51,126 bases of DNA from Opitutaceae bacterium. GTDB taxonomy: Bacteria > Verrucomicrobiota > Verrucomicrobiia > Opitutales > Opitutaceae. A program made the translations under genes and the position numbers. Under the pieces are notes generated by a model. That model worked only from the letters and a program-made list of their open reading frames with translations. It was not told the DNA's origin and made no database searches. Position 1 is the stretch's first letter. Each line of letters begins with the position of its first letter. The stretch is from assembly GCA_028281165.1 (NCBI GenBank), contig JANQKI010000122.1:1-51126 (forward strand), given 5' to 3'. This document shows positions 36,790-45,843 of this stretch, piece after piece.

Positions 36790-37548
36790 ATGTCTTCTTT
36801 TTCCAGACCGGACGGCCGTGCTTGCGACGAGTTGCGAGCCATCTCATTCGAGCCTGATTTCGCTCCTCATGCTACGGGTTCCGTTCTTGTGAGCTTTGGC
36901 AACACGAAGGTAATTTGCGGAGCGACCTTGGAGAATAAGGTGCCTGGCTGGATGCGGGCTCAGAATGTCGAGGGAGGTTGGCTGACAGCCGAGTATTCAA
37001 TGCTTCCCTACAGCACACACGACCGTAAGCAGCGTGATTCCTCAAAGGGGCGGCTTGATGGGCGTTCGGTGGAAATTCAGCGTCTGATCGGCCGTTCTCT
37101 ACGTGCTGTTTTGGATCTTAAGAAATTGCCAGGTCACACTCTATGGGTTGATTGCGATGTGCTGCAGGCTGATGGCGGAACACGCACGGCTTCGATCACG
37201 GGAGCCTTTCTTGCTGCTCGCCTTGCCGTGCAAAAGTTGATTGACGAGGAAAAGCTCAAAGAAAATCCCTTTCGCGATTCGGTTGCTGCCATCAGTGTGG
37301 GCATTTTCGAAGAGAATGCTGTATTGGATTTACCATACATTGAGGATCGGGACGCTAGCGTCGACTTTAATGTCGTGATGACAGGCCAGGGCGAATACGT
37401 GGAGATCCAAGGTACCGGAGAAGAAGCTACGTTTACCGAAGATCAATTAGCTCAGCTTATGACTTTGGCGAAGAAGGGACTTAAGGAAATTTCCGCCATG
37501 CAAGCCGCCTTTCTCTCCCAGAGCCTGCTGGCCAATATCGGTGGCTAA
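36790..37548 (+). CDS. rph: Ribonuclease PH
   Basis: The ATG at 36790 gives 252 residues starting MSSFSRPDGRACDELR, the usual RNase PH opening; the ATG at 36754 would add 12 unrelated residues. The phosphorolytic exoribonuclease trims tRNA 3' ends. Diagnostic blocks are intact: RKQRDSSKGRLDGRSVEIQR with the phosphate-binding Arg, and DCDVLQADGGTRTASITGA. It is cytoplasmic. A plausible terminator follows the stop codon directly. Confidence 0.95.
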   Translation: MSSFSRPDGRACDELRAISFEPDFAPHATGSVLVSFGNTKVICGATLENKVPGWMRAQNVEGGWLTAEYSMLPYSTHDRKQRDSSKGRLDGRSVEIQRLIGRSLRAVLDLKKLPGHTLWVDCDVLQADGGTRTASITGAFLAARLAVQKLIDEEKLKENPFRDSVAAISVGIFEENAVLDLPYIEDRDASVDFNVVMTGQGEYVEIQGTGEEATFTEDQLAQLMTLAKKGLKEISAMQAAFLSQSLLANIGG

Positions 37549-37589
37549 AAAGCGAATCCGGTACTTCTCAAGGAAACGCTTTGCTTTTT
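37549..37589 (+). terminator. Candidate terminator after rph
   Basis: A stem AAAGCG/CGCTTT encloses a symmetric AA/AA internal loop and an inner TCC/GGA stem. The structure begins directly after the rph TAA and is followed by GCTTTTTG. The long apical loop makes its strength uncertain. Confidence 0.4.
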
Positions 37590-37637
37590 GTTAGAAAGGC
37601 TTCTTATTACCTGCCCTTTCTCTAATAGAGGCCATTC

Positions 37638-38825
37638 ATGAACATTCACGAGTATCAGGCAAAACAGCTTTTCGAAAAATTCGGCATACCCTGCCCCAAA
37701 GGAGCAGCCACCAGTTCGGCTGAAGAATTTAGTTCCTGCATCGACAGCTTAGGCGAAGGATTGATCGTCGTTAAGTCTCAAATCCATGCAGGTGGACGCG
37801 GTAAGGGGACCTTTACAGATGGTTTTCAGGGCGGCGTTAAGCTGGCGAAGACCAAAGGAGAGGCCATCGATTTCGCCAACAAGATGCTCGGCAATACATT
37901 GGTTACTGTTCAAACGGGTCCAGCCGGCCGAGAAGTGCAGACCGTCTACTTTACCGAAGGGGCGGATATCGAGAAGGAATACTATCTCGCTATTCTCATG
38001 GATCGCGCCACATCCAAGCCGGTCGTGGTGGCTTCAACTGAAGGCGGGGTTGATATCGAAACCGTTGCCGAAGAAACGCCCGAGAAGATTTTCAAAGCCT
38101 TCGTTGATCCGGCTATGGGAATGCAAGCCCATCAAGCTCGTAAGATCGCCTTCTCTCTTGGCTTCGAAGGAAAGCAGGCTGGAGCCTGCGCCAAACTGAT
38201 TTTCAATCTCTATAAGATGTTTTGGGAGACCGACGCTTCGATGGTGGAGATTAATCCACTGATCAGCACGCCAGATGGTGGAGTCATGGCTCTGGATGCC
38301 AAGGTCGGTTTTGACGACAACGCTTTGTATCGGCATAAGGATATCGTCGAATTTCGCGATTTGAACGAGGAAGACGATAAGGAGATCGAAGCCTCGAAGT
38401 TTGATCTCAACTACATCGCGCTCGATGGAAATATTGCCTGTCTTGTTAATGGAGCAGGTCTTGCCATGGCGACCATGGATATCATCAAGCACTTTGGAGG
38501 AGAGCCTGCCAACTTCCTCGATGTGGGCGGTGGAGCGACGGCTGAGCAAGTCACTGCTGCTTTTAAAATTATCCTGAGTGACGAAAATGTGGAAGGTATC
38601 CTGGTAAATATTTTTGGCGGGATCATGCAGTGCGATATCATTGCGGAAGGCGTCATTGCCGCTGCCAAAGCAGTCAGCTTGGATAAGCCGCTAGTTGTGC
38701 GGCTCGAAGGAACGAATGTCGATAAGGGCAAACAGTTGCTAGCGGAAAGCGGTATCGAAATCACCTCGGCGGACAGCTTGGCGGATGCTGCTGAAAAGAT
38801 TGTGGAAATCGTAAAGGCTCAATAG
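37638..38825 (+). CDS. sucC: Succinyl-CoA synthetase, beta subunit
   Basis: The 395-residue ATP-grasp protein forms succinyl-CoA synthetase with SucD, interconverting succinyl-CoA and succinate with nucleotide phosphorylation in the TCA cycle. The opening [18 protein letters not shown], the [10 protein letters not shown] loop, the VEINPLI metal site and the C-terminal [16 protein letters not shown] are characteristic. sucD follows 24 bases downstream. An AGAGG run lies about six bases before the ATG. Confidence 0.97.
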   Translation: MNIHEYQAKQLFEKFGIPCPKGAATSSAEEFSSCIDSLGEGLIVVKSQIHAGGRGKGTFTDGFQGGVKLAKTKGEAIDFANKMLGNTLVTVQTGPAGREVQTVYFTEGADIEKEYYLAILMDRATSKPVVVASTEGGVDIETVAEETPEKIFKAFVDPAMGMQAHQARKIAFSLGFEGKQAGACAKLIFNLYKMFWETDASMVEINPLISTPDGGVMALDAKVGFDDNALYRHKDIVEFRDLNEEDDKEIEASKFDLNYIALDGNIACLVNGAGLAMATMDIIKHFGGEPANFLDVGGGATAEQVTAAFKIILSDENVEGILVNIFGGIMQCDIIAEGVIAAAKAVSLDKPLVVRLEGTNVDKGKQLLAESGIEITSADSLADAAEKIVEIVKAQ

Positions 38826-38849
38826 AGGCGTACTAAGGAATTTGATACA

Positions 38850-39728
38850 ATGAGCGTACTTGTAAATAAAGACACACGCGTCGTCTTCACTGGCATTACC
38901 GGCAAATCGGGCGGGTTTCACGCCAAGCTCTGCATGGAGTATGGGACTAAAGTGGTCGCTGGTGTTACTCCGGGTAAAGGTGGACAGAAATTTGAAGACG
39001 CAGTGCCCGTCTTCAACACGGTTGCAGATGCTGTTGAAAACGAAGGAGCCAATGCCGCTTGTGTTTTCGTTCCACCTCCATTCGCAGCGGATTCAATCCT
39101 GGAATGTCTGGACGCTGGTGTTGAGCTGATCATCGCTATAACGGAAGGCATTCCCGTTCGGGATATGGCTTTGGTGAAAAAGCGTTTGCTAGAGACCGAT
39201 TCTCGCTTGGTCGGCCCGAACTGCCCGGGCGTAATCACTCCTGATCAGTGCAAGATCGGCATCATGCCCGGCTATATCCATAAACCGGGTACAGTCGGTA
39301 TCGTTTCTCGCTCCGGCACATTAACCTACGAAGCTGTTTGGCAGGTTACCTGCGCGGGTCTCGGTCAATCAACTTGTGTTGGCATTGGAGGCGACCCCAT
39401 CAATGGCACTAGCCACACCGATGTTATAAAGCTTTTTAATGAAGATCCGGATACGGAAGCCATTATTATGATCGGAGAGATTGGCGGCGATGCGGAAGAG
39501 CAGGCGGCTGCTTATATCAAAGAGCATGTCAATAAGCCGGTCGCCGGATTTATTGCTGGAACCACGGCTCCTCCAGGTCGTCGCATGGGTCATGCTGGAG
39601 CGATTGTATCCGGCGGAAGCGGAACGGCCGAAGCCAAGATTGCAGCAATGATGGATGCGGGTATTGTTGTTGCGGATACGCCCTCCGACATGGGCCAAGC
39701 TCTTCTTCGAGCCTGGGGCAAGGCTTAG
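38850..39728 (+). CDS. sucD: Succinyl-CoA synthetase, alpha subunit
   Basis: The 292-residue subunit holds the CoA-binding Rossmann domain ([18 protein letters not shown]), the [20 protein letters not shown] signature, and the phosphohistidine loop [17 protein letters not shown] with the active-site His. It is co-transcribed with sucC. It is convergent with vapC, 26 bases away. Confidence 0.97.
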   Translation: MSVLVNKDTRVVFTGITGKSGGFHAKLCMEYGTKVVAGVTPGKGGQKFEDAVPVFNTVADAVENEGANAACVFVPPPFAADSILECLDAGVELIIAITEGIPVRDMALVKKRLLETDSRLVGPNCPGVITPDQCKIGIMPGYIHKPGTVGIVSRSGTLTYEAVWQVTCAGLGQSTCVGIGGDPINGTSHTDVIKLFNEDPDTEAIIMIGEIGGDAEEQAAAYIKEHVNKPVAGFIAGTTAPPGRRMGHAGAIVSGGSGTAEAKIAAMMDAGIVVADTPSDMGQALLRAWGKA

Positions 39729-39754
39729 CTTGTCAGTTTTCGTTGGAGATAATA

Positions 39755-40147
39755 TCAGTCTCTCCAAAGATTTATGCCATCGATGTATTTAAAATGAGCA
39801 TCGAATGATATAAGAATCGAACCACTCTCGATACTTGCGCATGCGATCCAAATATCATTGATTGGGATTGGCTTCCCTTTCCTCTTTAGGCGATCTTTGA
39901 TTTTCCCAAATAGGTATGCCGTTTCGACTGTCGGAAGCCAAAATTGTACTGTTGGTTTCGATAAAAAACTGCCTAACTCTTTCTGGTTTCTTCTGAATTG
40001 TCGCCCGCCTCTGAAACCATAGTTCAATTCGCCTATGACAAATAGTGGCATGTATACGATAGCTGCTTTTGCTAATTGATCCAGGACCCTTCCATCGCCA
40101 CGCATGTATGCGCTATAGGCATTGGTATCGAGGACGATGGTACCCAT
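39755..40147 (-). CDS. vapC: VapC-type PIN-domain toxin
   Basis: The 130-residue PIN-domain protein is a predicted Mg2+-dependent ribonuclease toxin. The acidic active site is visible: LDTNAYSAY with the first Asp, VIGELNYGFRGG with the Glu, and PINDIWIACASI with the second Asp, followed by ISFDAHF. The ATG abuts the vapB stop (TAGATG), so translation is coupled. The target RNA is unknown; family members cut tRNA or rRNA. Confidence 0.9.
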   Translation of the reverse strand: MGTIVLDTNAYSAYMRGDGRVLDQLAKAAIVYMPLFVIGELNYGFRGGRQFRRNQKELGSFLSKPTVQFWLPTVETAYLFGKIKDRLKRKGKPIPINDIWIACASIESGSILISFDAHFKYIDGINLWRD

Positions 40148-40408
40148 CTATCTCTGCCAGTCGGCTTGATTAAATTGGTCTAGTTCTTTGATGCTCTGAT
40201 TGAAAGCCTCTGCCTCTTCTTTGGTCCATGAACCAAACAGGTCGTCAAAGTCCTTCTTATGGTCGATCGGTGTTTCCTGAGACAAGCCTAAGGAGGATCT
40301 TAGCAAGCTCTTTATCGTCTTGTTCAGCGAGGTTCGATTTCGTTTGGCGCGCTGCATAATCGCCCGTTCGAGGTCATCCTCAAGCTTATGGATAGTAATC
40401 GACTTCAT
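40148..40408 (-). CDS. vapB: VapB/FitA-type ribbon-helix-helix antitoxin
   Basis: The 86-residue protein has an N-terminal ribbon-helix-helix DNA-binding segment (MKSITIHKLEDDLERAI, then SLNKTIKSLLRSSLG). The acidic, Trp-containing C-terminus (FDDLFGSWTKEEAEAF) probably wraps the VapC active site. It presumably represses its own promoter, whose inverted repeat covers the start codon. It lies directly upstream of vapC. Confidence 0.85.
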   Translation of the reverse strand: MKSITIHKLEDDLERAIMQRAKRNRTSLNKTIKSLLRSSLGLSQETPIDHKKDFDDLFGSWTKEEAEAFNQSIKELDQFNQADWQR

Positions 40409-40443
40409 GGTTCAATTATTGTCGATATTTTGAACCACGTCAA
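40408..40443 (-). promoter_or_regulatory. vapBC promoter with overlapping operator; probably leaderless
   Basis: On the minus strand a -35 TTGACG (40438-40443) and a -10 AATAAT (40415-40420) are separated by exactly 17 bases. Six bases after the -10 comes the vapB ATG, so the transcript should begin at or next to the start codon. An 8-bp inverted repeat (TGGTTCAA ... TTGAACCA) sits at 40430-40437 and 40408-40415, half-sites 22 bp apart centre to centre. It brackets the -10 and is the likely VapB operator. Confidence 0.7.
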
Positions 40444-40494
40444 GTTTGATGACTTGTCTATCTTGGAAATACATTGTCAGCCAAGACTAAAACA

Positions 40495-40514
40495 CCCTCC
40501 CCCGAAGGAGAGGG
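40495..40514 (-). terminator. UUCG-tetraloop terminator after the DoxX-like gene
   Basis: On the minus strand an 8-bp stem (CCCTCTCC/GGGGAGGG, one U-G wobble) closes a UUCG tetraloop and is followed by TGTTTTAG. It lies 40 bases after the DoxX-like stop. On the plus strand the wobble becomes a C-A mismatch, so it is minus-strand specific. Confidence 0.65.
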
Positions 40515-40554
40515 CGCCGTGCTTCATTTGCAGTCAATGAACCTATCTATTCGC

Positions 40555-40929
40555 TCAGGATGAAGAAACAAGTCCTTGAAATTTATCCTTGTTGCCGATG
40601 ATCACCAATGCAGTGAGGACCAGGAAAATGGCGGCTCCTGCTATGTTTGCCGGATCCAGGGTGAGGTGAAACATGAAGGCGTTGAACGCGATAGGAGCGA
40701 GTAAAACGGCAGCGAGACCAACTGCCTTGTTTAGAATGAGCATCACTGCTCCGGCTAGATATATGATGCCCATGGTCTTGAGTATATAAGAGCCGCCGAT
40801 CACATTCATGTAGTCCGCGGCGAATCCATCGAGAGGCGGAAACGTCATGAACCCGATGAATTTGTTTAGCCCGAATATGACGAGCATGAGTGCCAGGAGG
40901 TATTGCGCGACTGTCGTTACTTTTTGCAT
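40555..40929 (-). CDS. DoxX-like small membrane protein
   Basis: The 124-residue protein has four hydrophobic helices. The first holds YLLALMLVIFGLNKFIGFM, resembling the DoxX/SURF4-like opening with its GxxKF; then MGIIYLAGAVMLIL, VLLAPIAFNAFMFHL and AIFLVLTALVIIG. DoxX-like proteins are poorly defined quinone-reductase-like or redox membrane subunits. It appears monocistronic, with its own terminator downstream. No function can be assigned here. Confidence 0.65.
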   Translation of the reverse strand: MQKVTTVAQYLLALMLVIFGLNKFIGFMTFPPLDGFAADYMNVIGGSYILKTMGIIYLAGAVMLILNKAVGLAAVLLAPIAFNAFMFHLTLDPANIAGAAIFLVLTALVIIGNKDKFQGLVSSS

Positions 40930-41081
40930 GGTATTATTTTATTTAGGTTGGGGATTTTTAGGGTTTTCGTTTTAAGAGGACGAAGACCGAAAGGGCTTGA
41001 TTGATGAAAACAAGCTACTTGCCAGGAGCTAGTCTACTATCGAGTCCTCATTCTTTTCAATAAGAACGTTGTATATAAAAA

Positions 41082-42062
41082 TCAGCCTGCCTGAGTCTCG
41101 ATCGAGGAAGTCCTCGCACCCTTGCTGTGGCTTTTGAATACGAACTTTACGAGAAGGCCCCTTTTCGGAGCGAGGATCCAAACAAGGGTGAAAATAATCC
41201 CAGCGACGACTGTCATTCCTCCCGCGATCGAAGCGTCCAGCCAAGTCGCTAGATGAAATCCGAGCAGCCCGTATAGTCCGGAAAAACCAGCCGACAGCCA
41301 CAGAATCCGAGGCAATCGATCCGTCAGAAGCATACTCGTAGCTCCAGGAAAGATGAGCATTGCGATGACGAGTATGACGCCTACCGATTCGAAAGAACTT
41401 ACGATCACGACCGAAAGGAAAAGCGTTAGTCCGTATTGGTAGCGGCCGGGATTTATACCCAGCGAGGCTGCCAAACCAGCGTCAAAGGATGTCACCAGAA
41501 GTTCCTTATAAAAGGTTAGCAGCAATCCTAGAGCGATCAGTCCTATCACAGCCATGCGAATCACGGGCAAAGGTCCGATTTCATGGCCTCCCAATACGAT
41601 TCGGTCTTCGAGCGGAATCCATCCTATCTCGCCATACAGAACGCATTCCGCATCAAGGTCTACGGTGTCTGCGTATGCGGAAATCAATACAACGCCTATG
41701 GCGAAGAGACTGGAGAAAACGATCCCAATCGCAGCGTCTGGCTTAATGCGTGAAGATTGCCGGATGGCCTCGATCAGAGCTACCGTCACGACTCCGGCTG
41801 CAATGGCTCCGATCATCATCGGCAGCGTATCGCGTGAATTCGTCAGTAGAAAGGCTAGCGTGATGCCAGGAAGCAGACTGTGGCTAATGGCGTCGCCCAC
41901 CAAAGCCATGCGACGCAGGATGATAAAACAGCCAATCAGCCCGCAGGTAGCGGCTACGAGAAACCCCATGGTTACGATCCAGATCGTGCTGTCGAAATAC
42001 AAGCTCCACGGCTCGATAATCGCGTTCTGGAAACTGAATGCTGGTAAAAACTGATCACGCAT
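41082..42062 (-). CDS. Metal ABC transporter permease (TroD/MntB type)
   Basis: The 326-residue polytopic protein belongs to the ABC-3 family of Zn/Mn permeases. Hallmarks are GFLVAATCGLIGCFIILRRMALVGDAISHSLLPG near the N-terminus and DAGLAASLGINPGRYQYGL in the middle, with VILVIAMLIFPGATSMLLTD toward the end. It is the last gene of the uptake operon, starting 20 bases after the fused permease-regulator stop. It should dimerise with that permease to form the inner-membrane channel. Confidence 0.9.
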   Translation of the reverse strand: MRDQFLPAFSFQNAIIEPWSLYFDSTIWIVTMGFLVAATCGLIGCFIILRRMALVGDAISHSLLPGITLAFLLTNSRDTLPMMIGAIAAGVVTVALIEAIRQSSRIKPDAAIGIVFSSLFAIGVVLISAYADTVDLDAECVLYGEIGWIPLEDRIVLGGHEIGPLPVIRMAVIGLIALGLLLTFYKELLVTSFDAGLAASLGINPGRYQYGLTLFLSVVIVSSFESVGVILVIAMLIFPGATSMLLTDRLPRILWLSAGFSGLYGLLGFHLATWLDASIAGGMTVVAGIIFTLVWILAPKRGLLVKFVFKSHSKGARTSSIETQAG

Positions 42063-42081
42063 GATGCTAAACTAGATCCTC

Positions 42082-43530
42082 TCAGACCGTCACCTGTTCT
42101 CGACTCGGGATAAGTCGTCCATGAGGGTCCGTAATGGGATTCTGGAGACGTTCTTCAATTCGTTTGACGATGTGTTCGCCAAGCAGGTGCTCGATTTCCT
42201 CTGCGTCGTCATGGACGTGATCCACGCGATAGTGAGCGGCATTCGTCAAATAGAGCTCCCATAGTCGATGATTGCGTACGATTTCGCAGGCCCGCAGCCA
42301 ACCGGAGCTGGTTAGCTTGAATCTTCCTTGGGCGCTCATCTCCAAAGGAGAATCCTTGCTCTGCCTGCTTGCCATACCTGCTTTGGCTAGATTGGCTACT
42401 TCCCTTTCGGTTTGCCTTAAACTGATGTTCCGTTCCCGACTCAGCTCGTTAAGCTCGAAAACCCTGCGCTCGAAGTCGCTGCGTTCACATAAATGGAATA
42501 TCGCTTTAAGCGTATTCTCCAAAGCGATACGCTTTCGTTGCTTGCGACGCCTTAGAGCCTTGGGCAGAATCCCGTGACGTGGGCCCAAATAAATCGCGAG
42601 GAGAAAAATGAAAGTGGCTCCCAATACGATAAAAGGTCCTGTAGGCAAGTCATTGGACAAATAGGAGATGAAAGCTCCCAACACTCCTGACAGCATGCCG
42701 AATGTCGCTGCAAGAATAAGCATCCAGTGCATCCTATCTGTTAGCAGAAAGGCGGCGGCGGCAGGGGTTATCAGCAAAGCGGATACAAGAACAACGCCTA
42801 CGGCTTGCAAGGAAACGACTACGGCAAAAGCTAGCAGGGCCATTAATGCGTAGTGCAAGACTTTTGCGGGCATGCCGGAACCTTTAGCGAATCCGGCGTC
42901 AAAGCTTATCGTAAGAAACTCCTTATAGAAAAAGAGCAGGATCGCTATCGTAATGATCGAGATGATGGCGAGAAGCTGGATATCGCCTTCATTGAAAGCG
43001 GATGCCTGGCCGAAGAAAAACTTGTCGAGACCGGACTTGTTGCCCATCGCCATGTTTTGGATCATGGTTGTCATCGTGATCCCCAGGCCGTAGAACCCGG
43101 CGAGCACCATTCCCATGGCGCTGTCTTCTTTTAGGTGGGTAGTGCTTCTGATCCATCCTACGAGCGCGACACCTAGGATTCCCGCAGCTGTGGCCCCGAT
43201 GAAAATGGCCCAAGGGTCTTTTGACGCGTTCCAGAGGAATCCAGCCGCAACACCAGGCAGTACGGCGTGCGATAACGTATCGCCTAGTAGTGATAGTTTT
43301 CTTACGACTAGAAAGCTACCGAGGATACCGCAGCAAAGCCCAATCAGTGTTGTACCCACAACAGCCATACGAACTGAGGGTTGCTGCATCGTCCAAAATT
43401 CGATAGCCTGCTCCTGCCAATTGGTATCGGTTAGTTCGCCGATTTTCGCGGCTTGCGACAGAGAACATAGGATCAGAAAACCACAGATCGCCAGGAGGTT
43501 TCTGGCCTTCCTATTCTGAAATATTCTCAT
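42082..43530 (-). CDS. Metal ABC permease fused to a DtxR/MntR-type regulator
   Basis: The 482-residue protein has two parts. Residues about 1-320 form an ABC-3 permease (GLCCGILGSFLVVRKLSLLGDTLSHAVLPG; DAGFAKGSGMPAKVLHYAL). Residues about 336-482 are a full DtxR-like unit: a winged helix (LNELSRERNISLRQTEREVANLAKAG) and a metal-binding/dimerisation domain (RNHRLWELYL; HVHDDAEEIEHLL; DPHGRLIP). By-eye alignment keeps H421, E425, H440, E444, E447 and H448. The Glu at 444 replaces DtxR Cys102, as in Mn-sensing MntR. In Treponema TroC and TroR are separate proteins. The gene overlaps the ATPase by 20 bases. The regulator would be tethered to the membrane. Confidence 0.88.
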   Translation of the reverse strand: MRIFQNRKARNLLAICGFLILCSLSQAAKIGELTDTNWQEQAIEFWTMQQPSVRMAVVGTTLIGLCCGILGSFLVVRKLSLLGDTLSHAVLPGVAAGFLWNASKDPWAIFIGATAAGILGVALVGWIRSTTHLKEDSAMGMVLAGFYGLGITMTTMIQNMAMGNKSGLDKFFFGQASAFNEGDIQLLAIISIITIAILLFFYKEFLTISFDAGFAKGSGMPAKVLHYALMALLAFAVVVSLQAVGVVLVSALLITPAAAAFLLTDRMHWMLILAATFGMLSGVLGAFISYLSNDLPTGPFIVLGATFIFLLAIYLGPRHGILPKALRRRKQRKRIALENTLKAIFHLCERSDFERRVFELNELSRERNISLRQTEREVANLAKAGMASRQSKDSPLEMSAQGRFKLTSSGWLRACEIVRNHRLWELYLTNAAHYRVDHVHDDAEEIEHLLGEHIVKRIEERLQNPITDPHGRLIPSREQVTV

Positions 43531-44338
43531 GGGTATCCCCTTCGAGCTTCTTTTGAGCTCGGCTTAGAGCGACTTCGGATAGGATGCTAAGGCGGCCCCC
43601 GTAAGCTGTCTGAAGATTCTCGAATGTGAAAACATCTTTGGTAAGACCAAAAGCGACTACACGCATATTCAAAAGCAGGATACGATCAAAGTAGTCGGGA
43701 GCCGTTGTCAGATCGTGATGCACCACGATCAGAGTCTTGCCTTGATTTTGCAGATCCCGAAGAATTTCGATTATGGCAGCCTCTGTGGCTGCGTCGACAC
43801 CTGCGAAAGGTTCGTCCATCAGGTAAAGATCGCTTTCCTGGGCCAAGGCTCGAGCAAGAAAGACGCGTTGTTGCTGACCGCCTGATAGATTGGAAATCTG
43901 ACGCGTTGCATAGGGGTGCATCTTCACTTTTTCCAAGCAGGCCATAGCGATCTCCTTGTCTATTTTGCTGGGTCTTCTTAGTGGACCCAGTCTGCCGTAG
44001 CGCCCCATCAGAACGACATCCAGGGCGTTGACCGGGAAATCCCAATCTACCGATTCGCGTTGCGGTACGTAGCCCACGCGGGTTACTGACTTTTTGAACG
44101 GCTTGCCGAAAACCTGTATCCAGCCACTGGCCACCGGAAGCAGATCCATAATGGCCCTGATGAGAGTGGATTTCCCGGCTCCATTTGGTCCGACGACGCC
44201 GACCATTGATCCCTGCGGCACCTCCAGATCGATACCGTAGAGAACGGGTCGCTTGCTATAAGCGACTGTTAAGTCGTGTATTTCCAAAGGAACAAAGACT
44301 TTGGATGACTGGCCTGTGGATATAACGGGAGTAGCCAT
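43511..44338 (-). CDS. Metal ABC transporter ATPase (TroB/MntA-ATPase type)
   Basis: The 275-residue ATPase has Walker A GPNGAGKST, the signature LSGGQQQR, Walker B LYLMDEPF and the switch His in VVHHD. Similarity in VGYVPQRESVDWDFPVNALDVVLMGRYG is typical of Mn/Zn importers. It starts eight bases after the binding-protein stop and overlaps the next permease gene, so it is co-translated with the two permeases. Confidence 0.95.
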   Translation of the reverse strand: MATPVISTGQSSKVFVPLEIHDLTVAYSKRPVLYGIDLEVPQGSMVGVVGPNGAGKSTLIRAIMDLLPVASGWIQVFGKPFKKSVTRVGYVPQRESVDWDFPVNALDVVLMGRYGRLGPLRRPSKIDKEIAMACLEKVKMHPYATRQISNLSGGQQQRVFLARALAQESDLYLMDEPFAGVDAATEAAIIEILRDLQNQGKTLIVVHHDLTTAPDYFDRILLLNMRVVAFGLTKDVFTFENLQTAYGGRLSILSEVALSRAQKKLEGDTHENISE

Positions 44339-44346
44339 TTCTTCTC

Positions 44347-45306
44347 CTATTTAAGGGCTTCGACAATCGTTACCAAGTTGTGTTTAAACATGCCTTTGTA
44401 GGTCCCCACGTCAAATGAAGACCCGTCTGGAGCGGATTCCAGGTGTCCCTTTAATCCCATGGCGTCAGAGAACAGTTCGCCTCCAATTCTGGTTCCCGAG
44501 TCTTTGCTTATCCTTTGTATGGTTGCTGGGGATACACTTGACTCTACAAAAATAGCCTTGATTTCCTTTTCCTTTATGAATTCGGAGATTTTCACTATAT
44601 CTGCTAGTCCGGCTTCACTCATGGTTGATATGCCCTGTACGCCGACCACCTGGAAGCCGAAGGCTTGACCAAAATAATTATAAGCATCGTGGCTTGTAAC
44701 CAAAATCCGTTTATCTTCTGGGATCTGATTCACGTAGGCTTCACCCCATTCTCGTAAAGCTTCGTATTCGGATTTCACTTTCAATCCTCGTTGTTCATAA
44801 GCTTCGGCATTTGCGGGATCGGCTTCACTCATAGCTTCCACTACTGTATCCACGCAATAACTCCATAAGTTTGGATCAAACCATACGTGCGGATCGTAAT
44901 GCCCCGCGAATTCTTCTGGCTCCAGCAGTTCGGATTCCGGGACGCCTTCCGTCACGGCGTAGACCAATTTTCCACGTCGTCCCAATCGCACCAGTAAATC
45001 CGCCATCCTTCCCTCCAGATGCAGACCATTATAAAGAATCAAATCGGCCGATTGCAGCGTGTTAACATCTCCTGCCGTCGCCTTGTACAAATGGGGATCG
45101 ACTCCGGGTCCCATCAGGCCGTGAACCTCGCCATTTTCTCCAACAACCGCTGCGGCTAAATCGGCGACCATGGTTGTTGTAGCAGCCACTTTAAGCGTTT
45201 TCCGAGATGGTTGCGGCTCGCTTCCGCAACCAAGAAAAAGCGTTAGGCAAGCAAAGACAAACACTGGCCATGTTAACATGGTGGATTGTTTTAAAACGTT
45301 CTTCAT
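44347..45306 (-). CDS. TroA-type metal-binding lipoprotein
   Basis: The ATG at 45306 gives 319 residues; an in-frame TTG four codons upstream is less likely. A signal peptide ends at a lipobox-like FLGC. The protein reads very close to Treponema TroA: LMGPGVDPHLYKATAGDV, DLILYNGLHLEGRM, DPHVWFDPNLWSY, TSHDAYNYF and GGELFSDAMG. The four ligands are therefore His, His, His, Asp, as in TroA, which can bind Zn or Mn. Mn-specific PsaA uses Glu at the third place. It delivers the metal to the downstream ABC complex. Confidence 0.93.
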   Translation of the reverse strand: MKNVLKQSTMLTWPVFVFACLTLFLGCGSEPQPSRKTLKVAATTTMVADLAAAVVGENGEVHGLMGPGVDPHLYKATAGDVNTLQSADLILYNGLHLEGRMADLLVRLGRRGKLVYAVTEGVPESELLEPEEFAGHYDPHVWFDPNLWSYCVDTVVEAMSEADPANAEAYEQRGLKVKSEYEALREWGEAYVNQIPEDKRILVTSHDAYNYFGQAFGFQVVGVQGISTMSEAGLADIVKISEFIKEKEIKAIFVESSVSPATIQRISKDSGTRIGGELFSDAMGLKGHLESAPDGSSFDVGTYKGMFKHNLVTIVEALK

Positions 45307-45348
45307 TCTTAACTGCAAATTGCTTTACGATTTGGATTCAAAGTTATC

Positions 45349-45843
45349 TCAGCGTTGTTCATCCTGCTTGTTACGGGTGTGATCTAAGGCTTTTTTGATT
45401 CCTTCGGCGTAGGCTTGAGGAGAGGATTGAAGATAGCTATGGCGCCATATTTCTTTGTTCGCAATGGGGTCGTACAGAATGACGGTTGGCAAAGCTTCGA
45501 CTTTCCATGCGGCCTTAAGGAGATCATTCTTCCTTTGCTGACGGGGTGGGAGTTTCCTTCGCTGCGGAAAGTCGACTCGTACCGAAATGGTTGTTGAGGA
45601 CGCATGCGACTCGAATGCGTCTCTTTCGAATACTTCGTTTTCCATTTTTTGGCACCAGACGCACCAGTCAGACCCAGTGAAGACGAGTAGGAGGGCTTTC
45701 TCTTCTGCGATGGCTTGCGTTTTGGCTAGCTGAAAGTCCTCCAGCCAAAAACCTTGGGCAGGCTCTTTTCCTGCTGAGTCATACTGACTTAGGCTAGCCA
45801 AAAAAAGTAAGCCAGCCGCTATTTTTCCGCAAATGCCTACCAT
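45349..45843 (-). CDS. Exported thioredoxin-like protein (Thioredoxin_7 type)
   Basis: The 164-residue protein has a short signal peptide (ICGKIAAGLLFLASLSQ) and a thioredoxin fold with the redox motif WCVWC (GSDWCVWCQKMENEVF), followed by a TVILYDP strand near the cis-Pro position. Its start overlaps the TonB-receptor stop by seven bases and it precedes the TroA gene, so it belongs to the operon. It may keep Cys residues of the receptor plug (NCQNCG) or other envelope proteins in the right redox state (inference). Confidence 0.82.
   Translation of the reverse strand: MVGICGKIAAGLLFLASLSQYDSAGKEPAQGFWLEDFQLAKTQAIAEEKALLLVFTGSDWCVWCQKMENEVFERDAFESHASSTTISVRVDFPQRRKLPPRQQRKNDLLKAAWKVEALPTVILYDPIANKEIWRHSYLQSSPQAYAEGIKKALDHTRNKQDEQR

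Noticed and set aside
38034..38549. 171-codon minus-strand open frame
   Set aside because: It is a shadow of sucC, whose motifs are complete.
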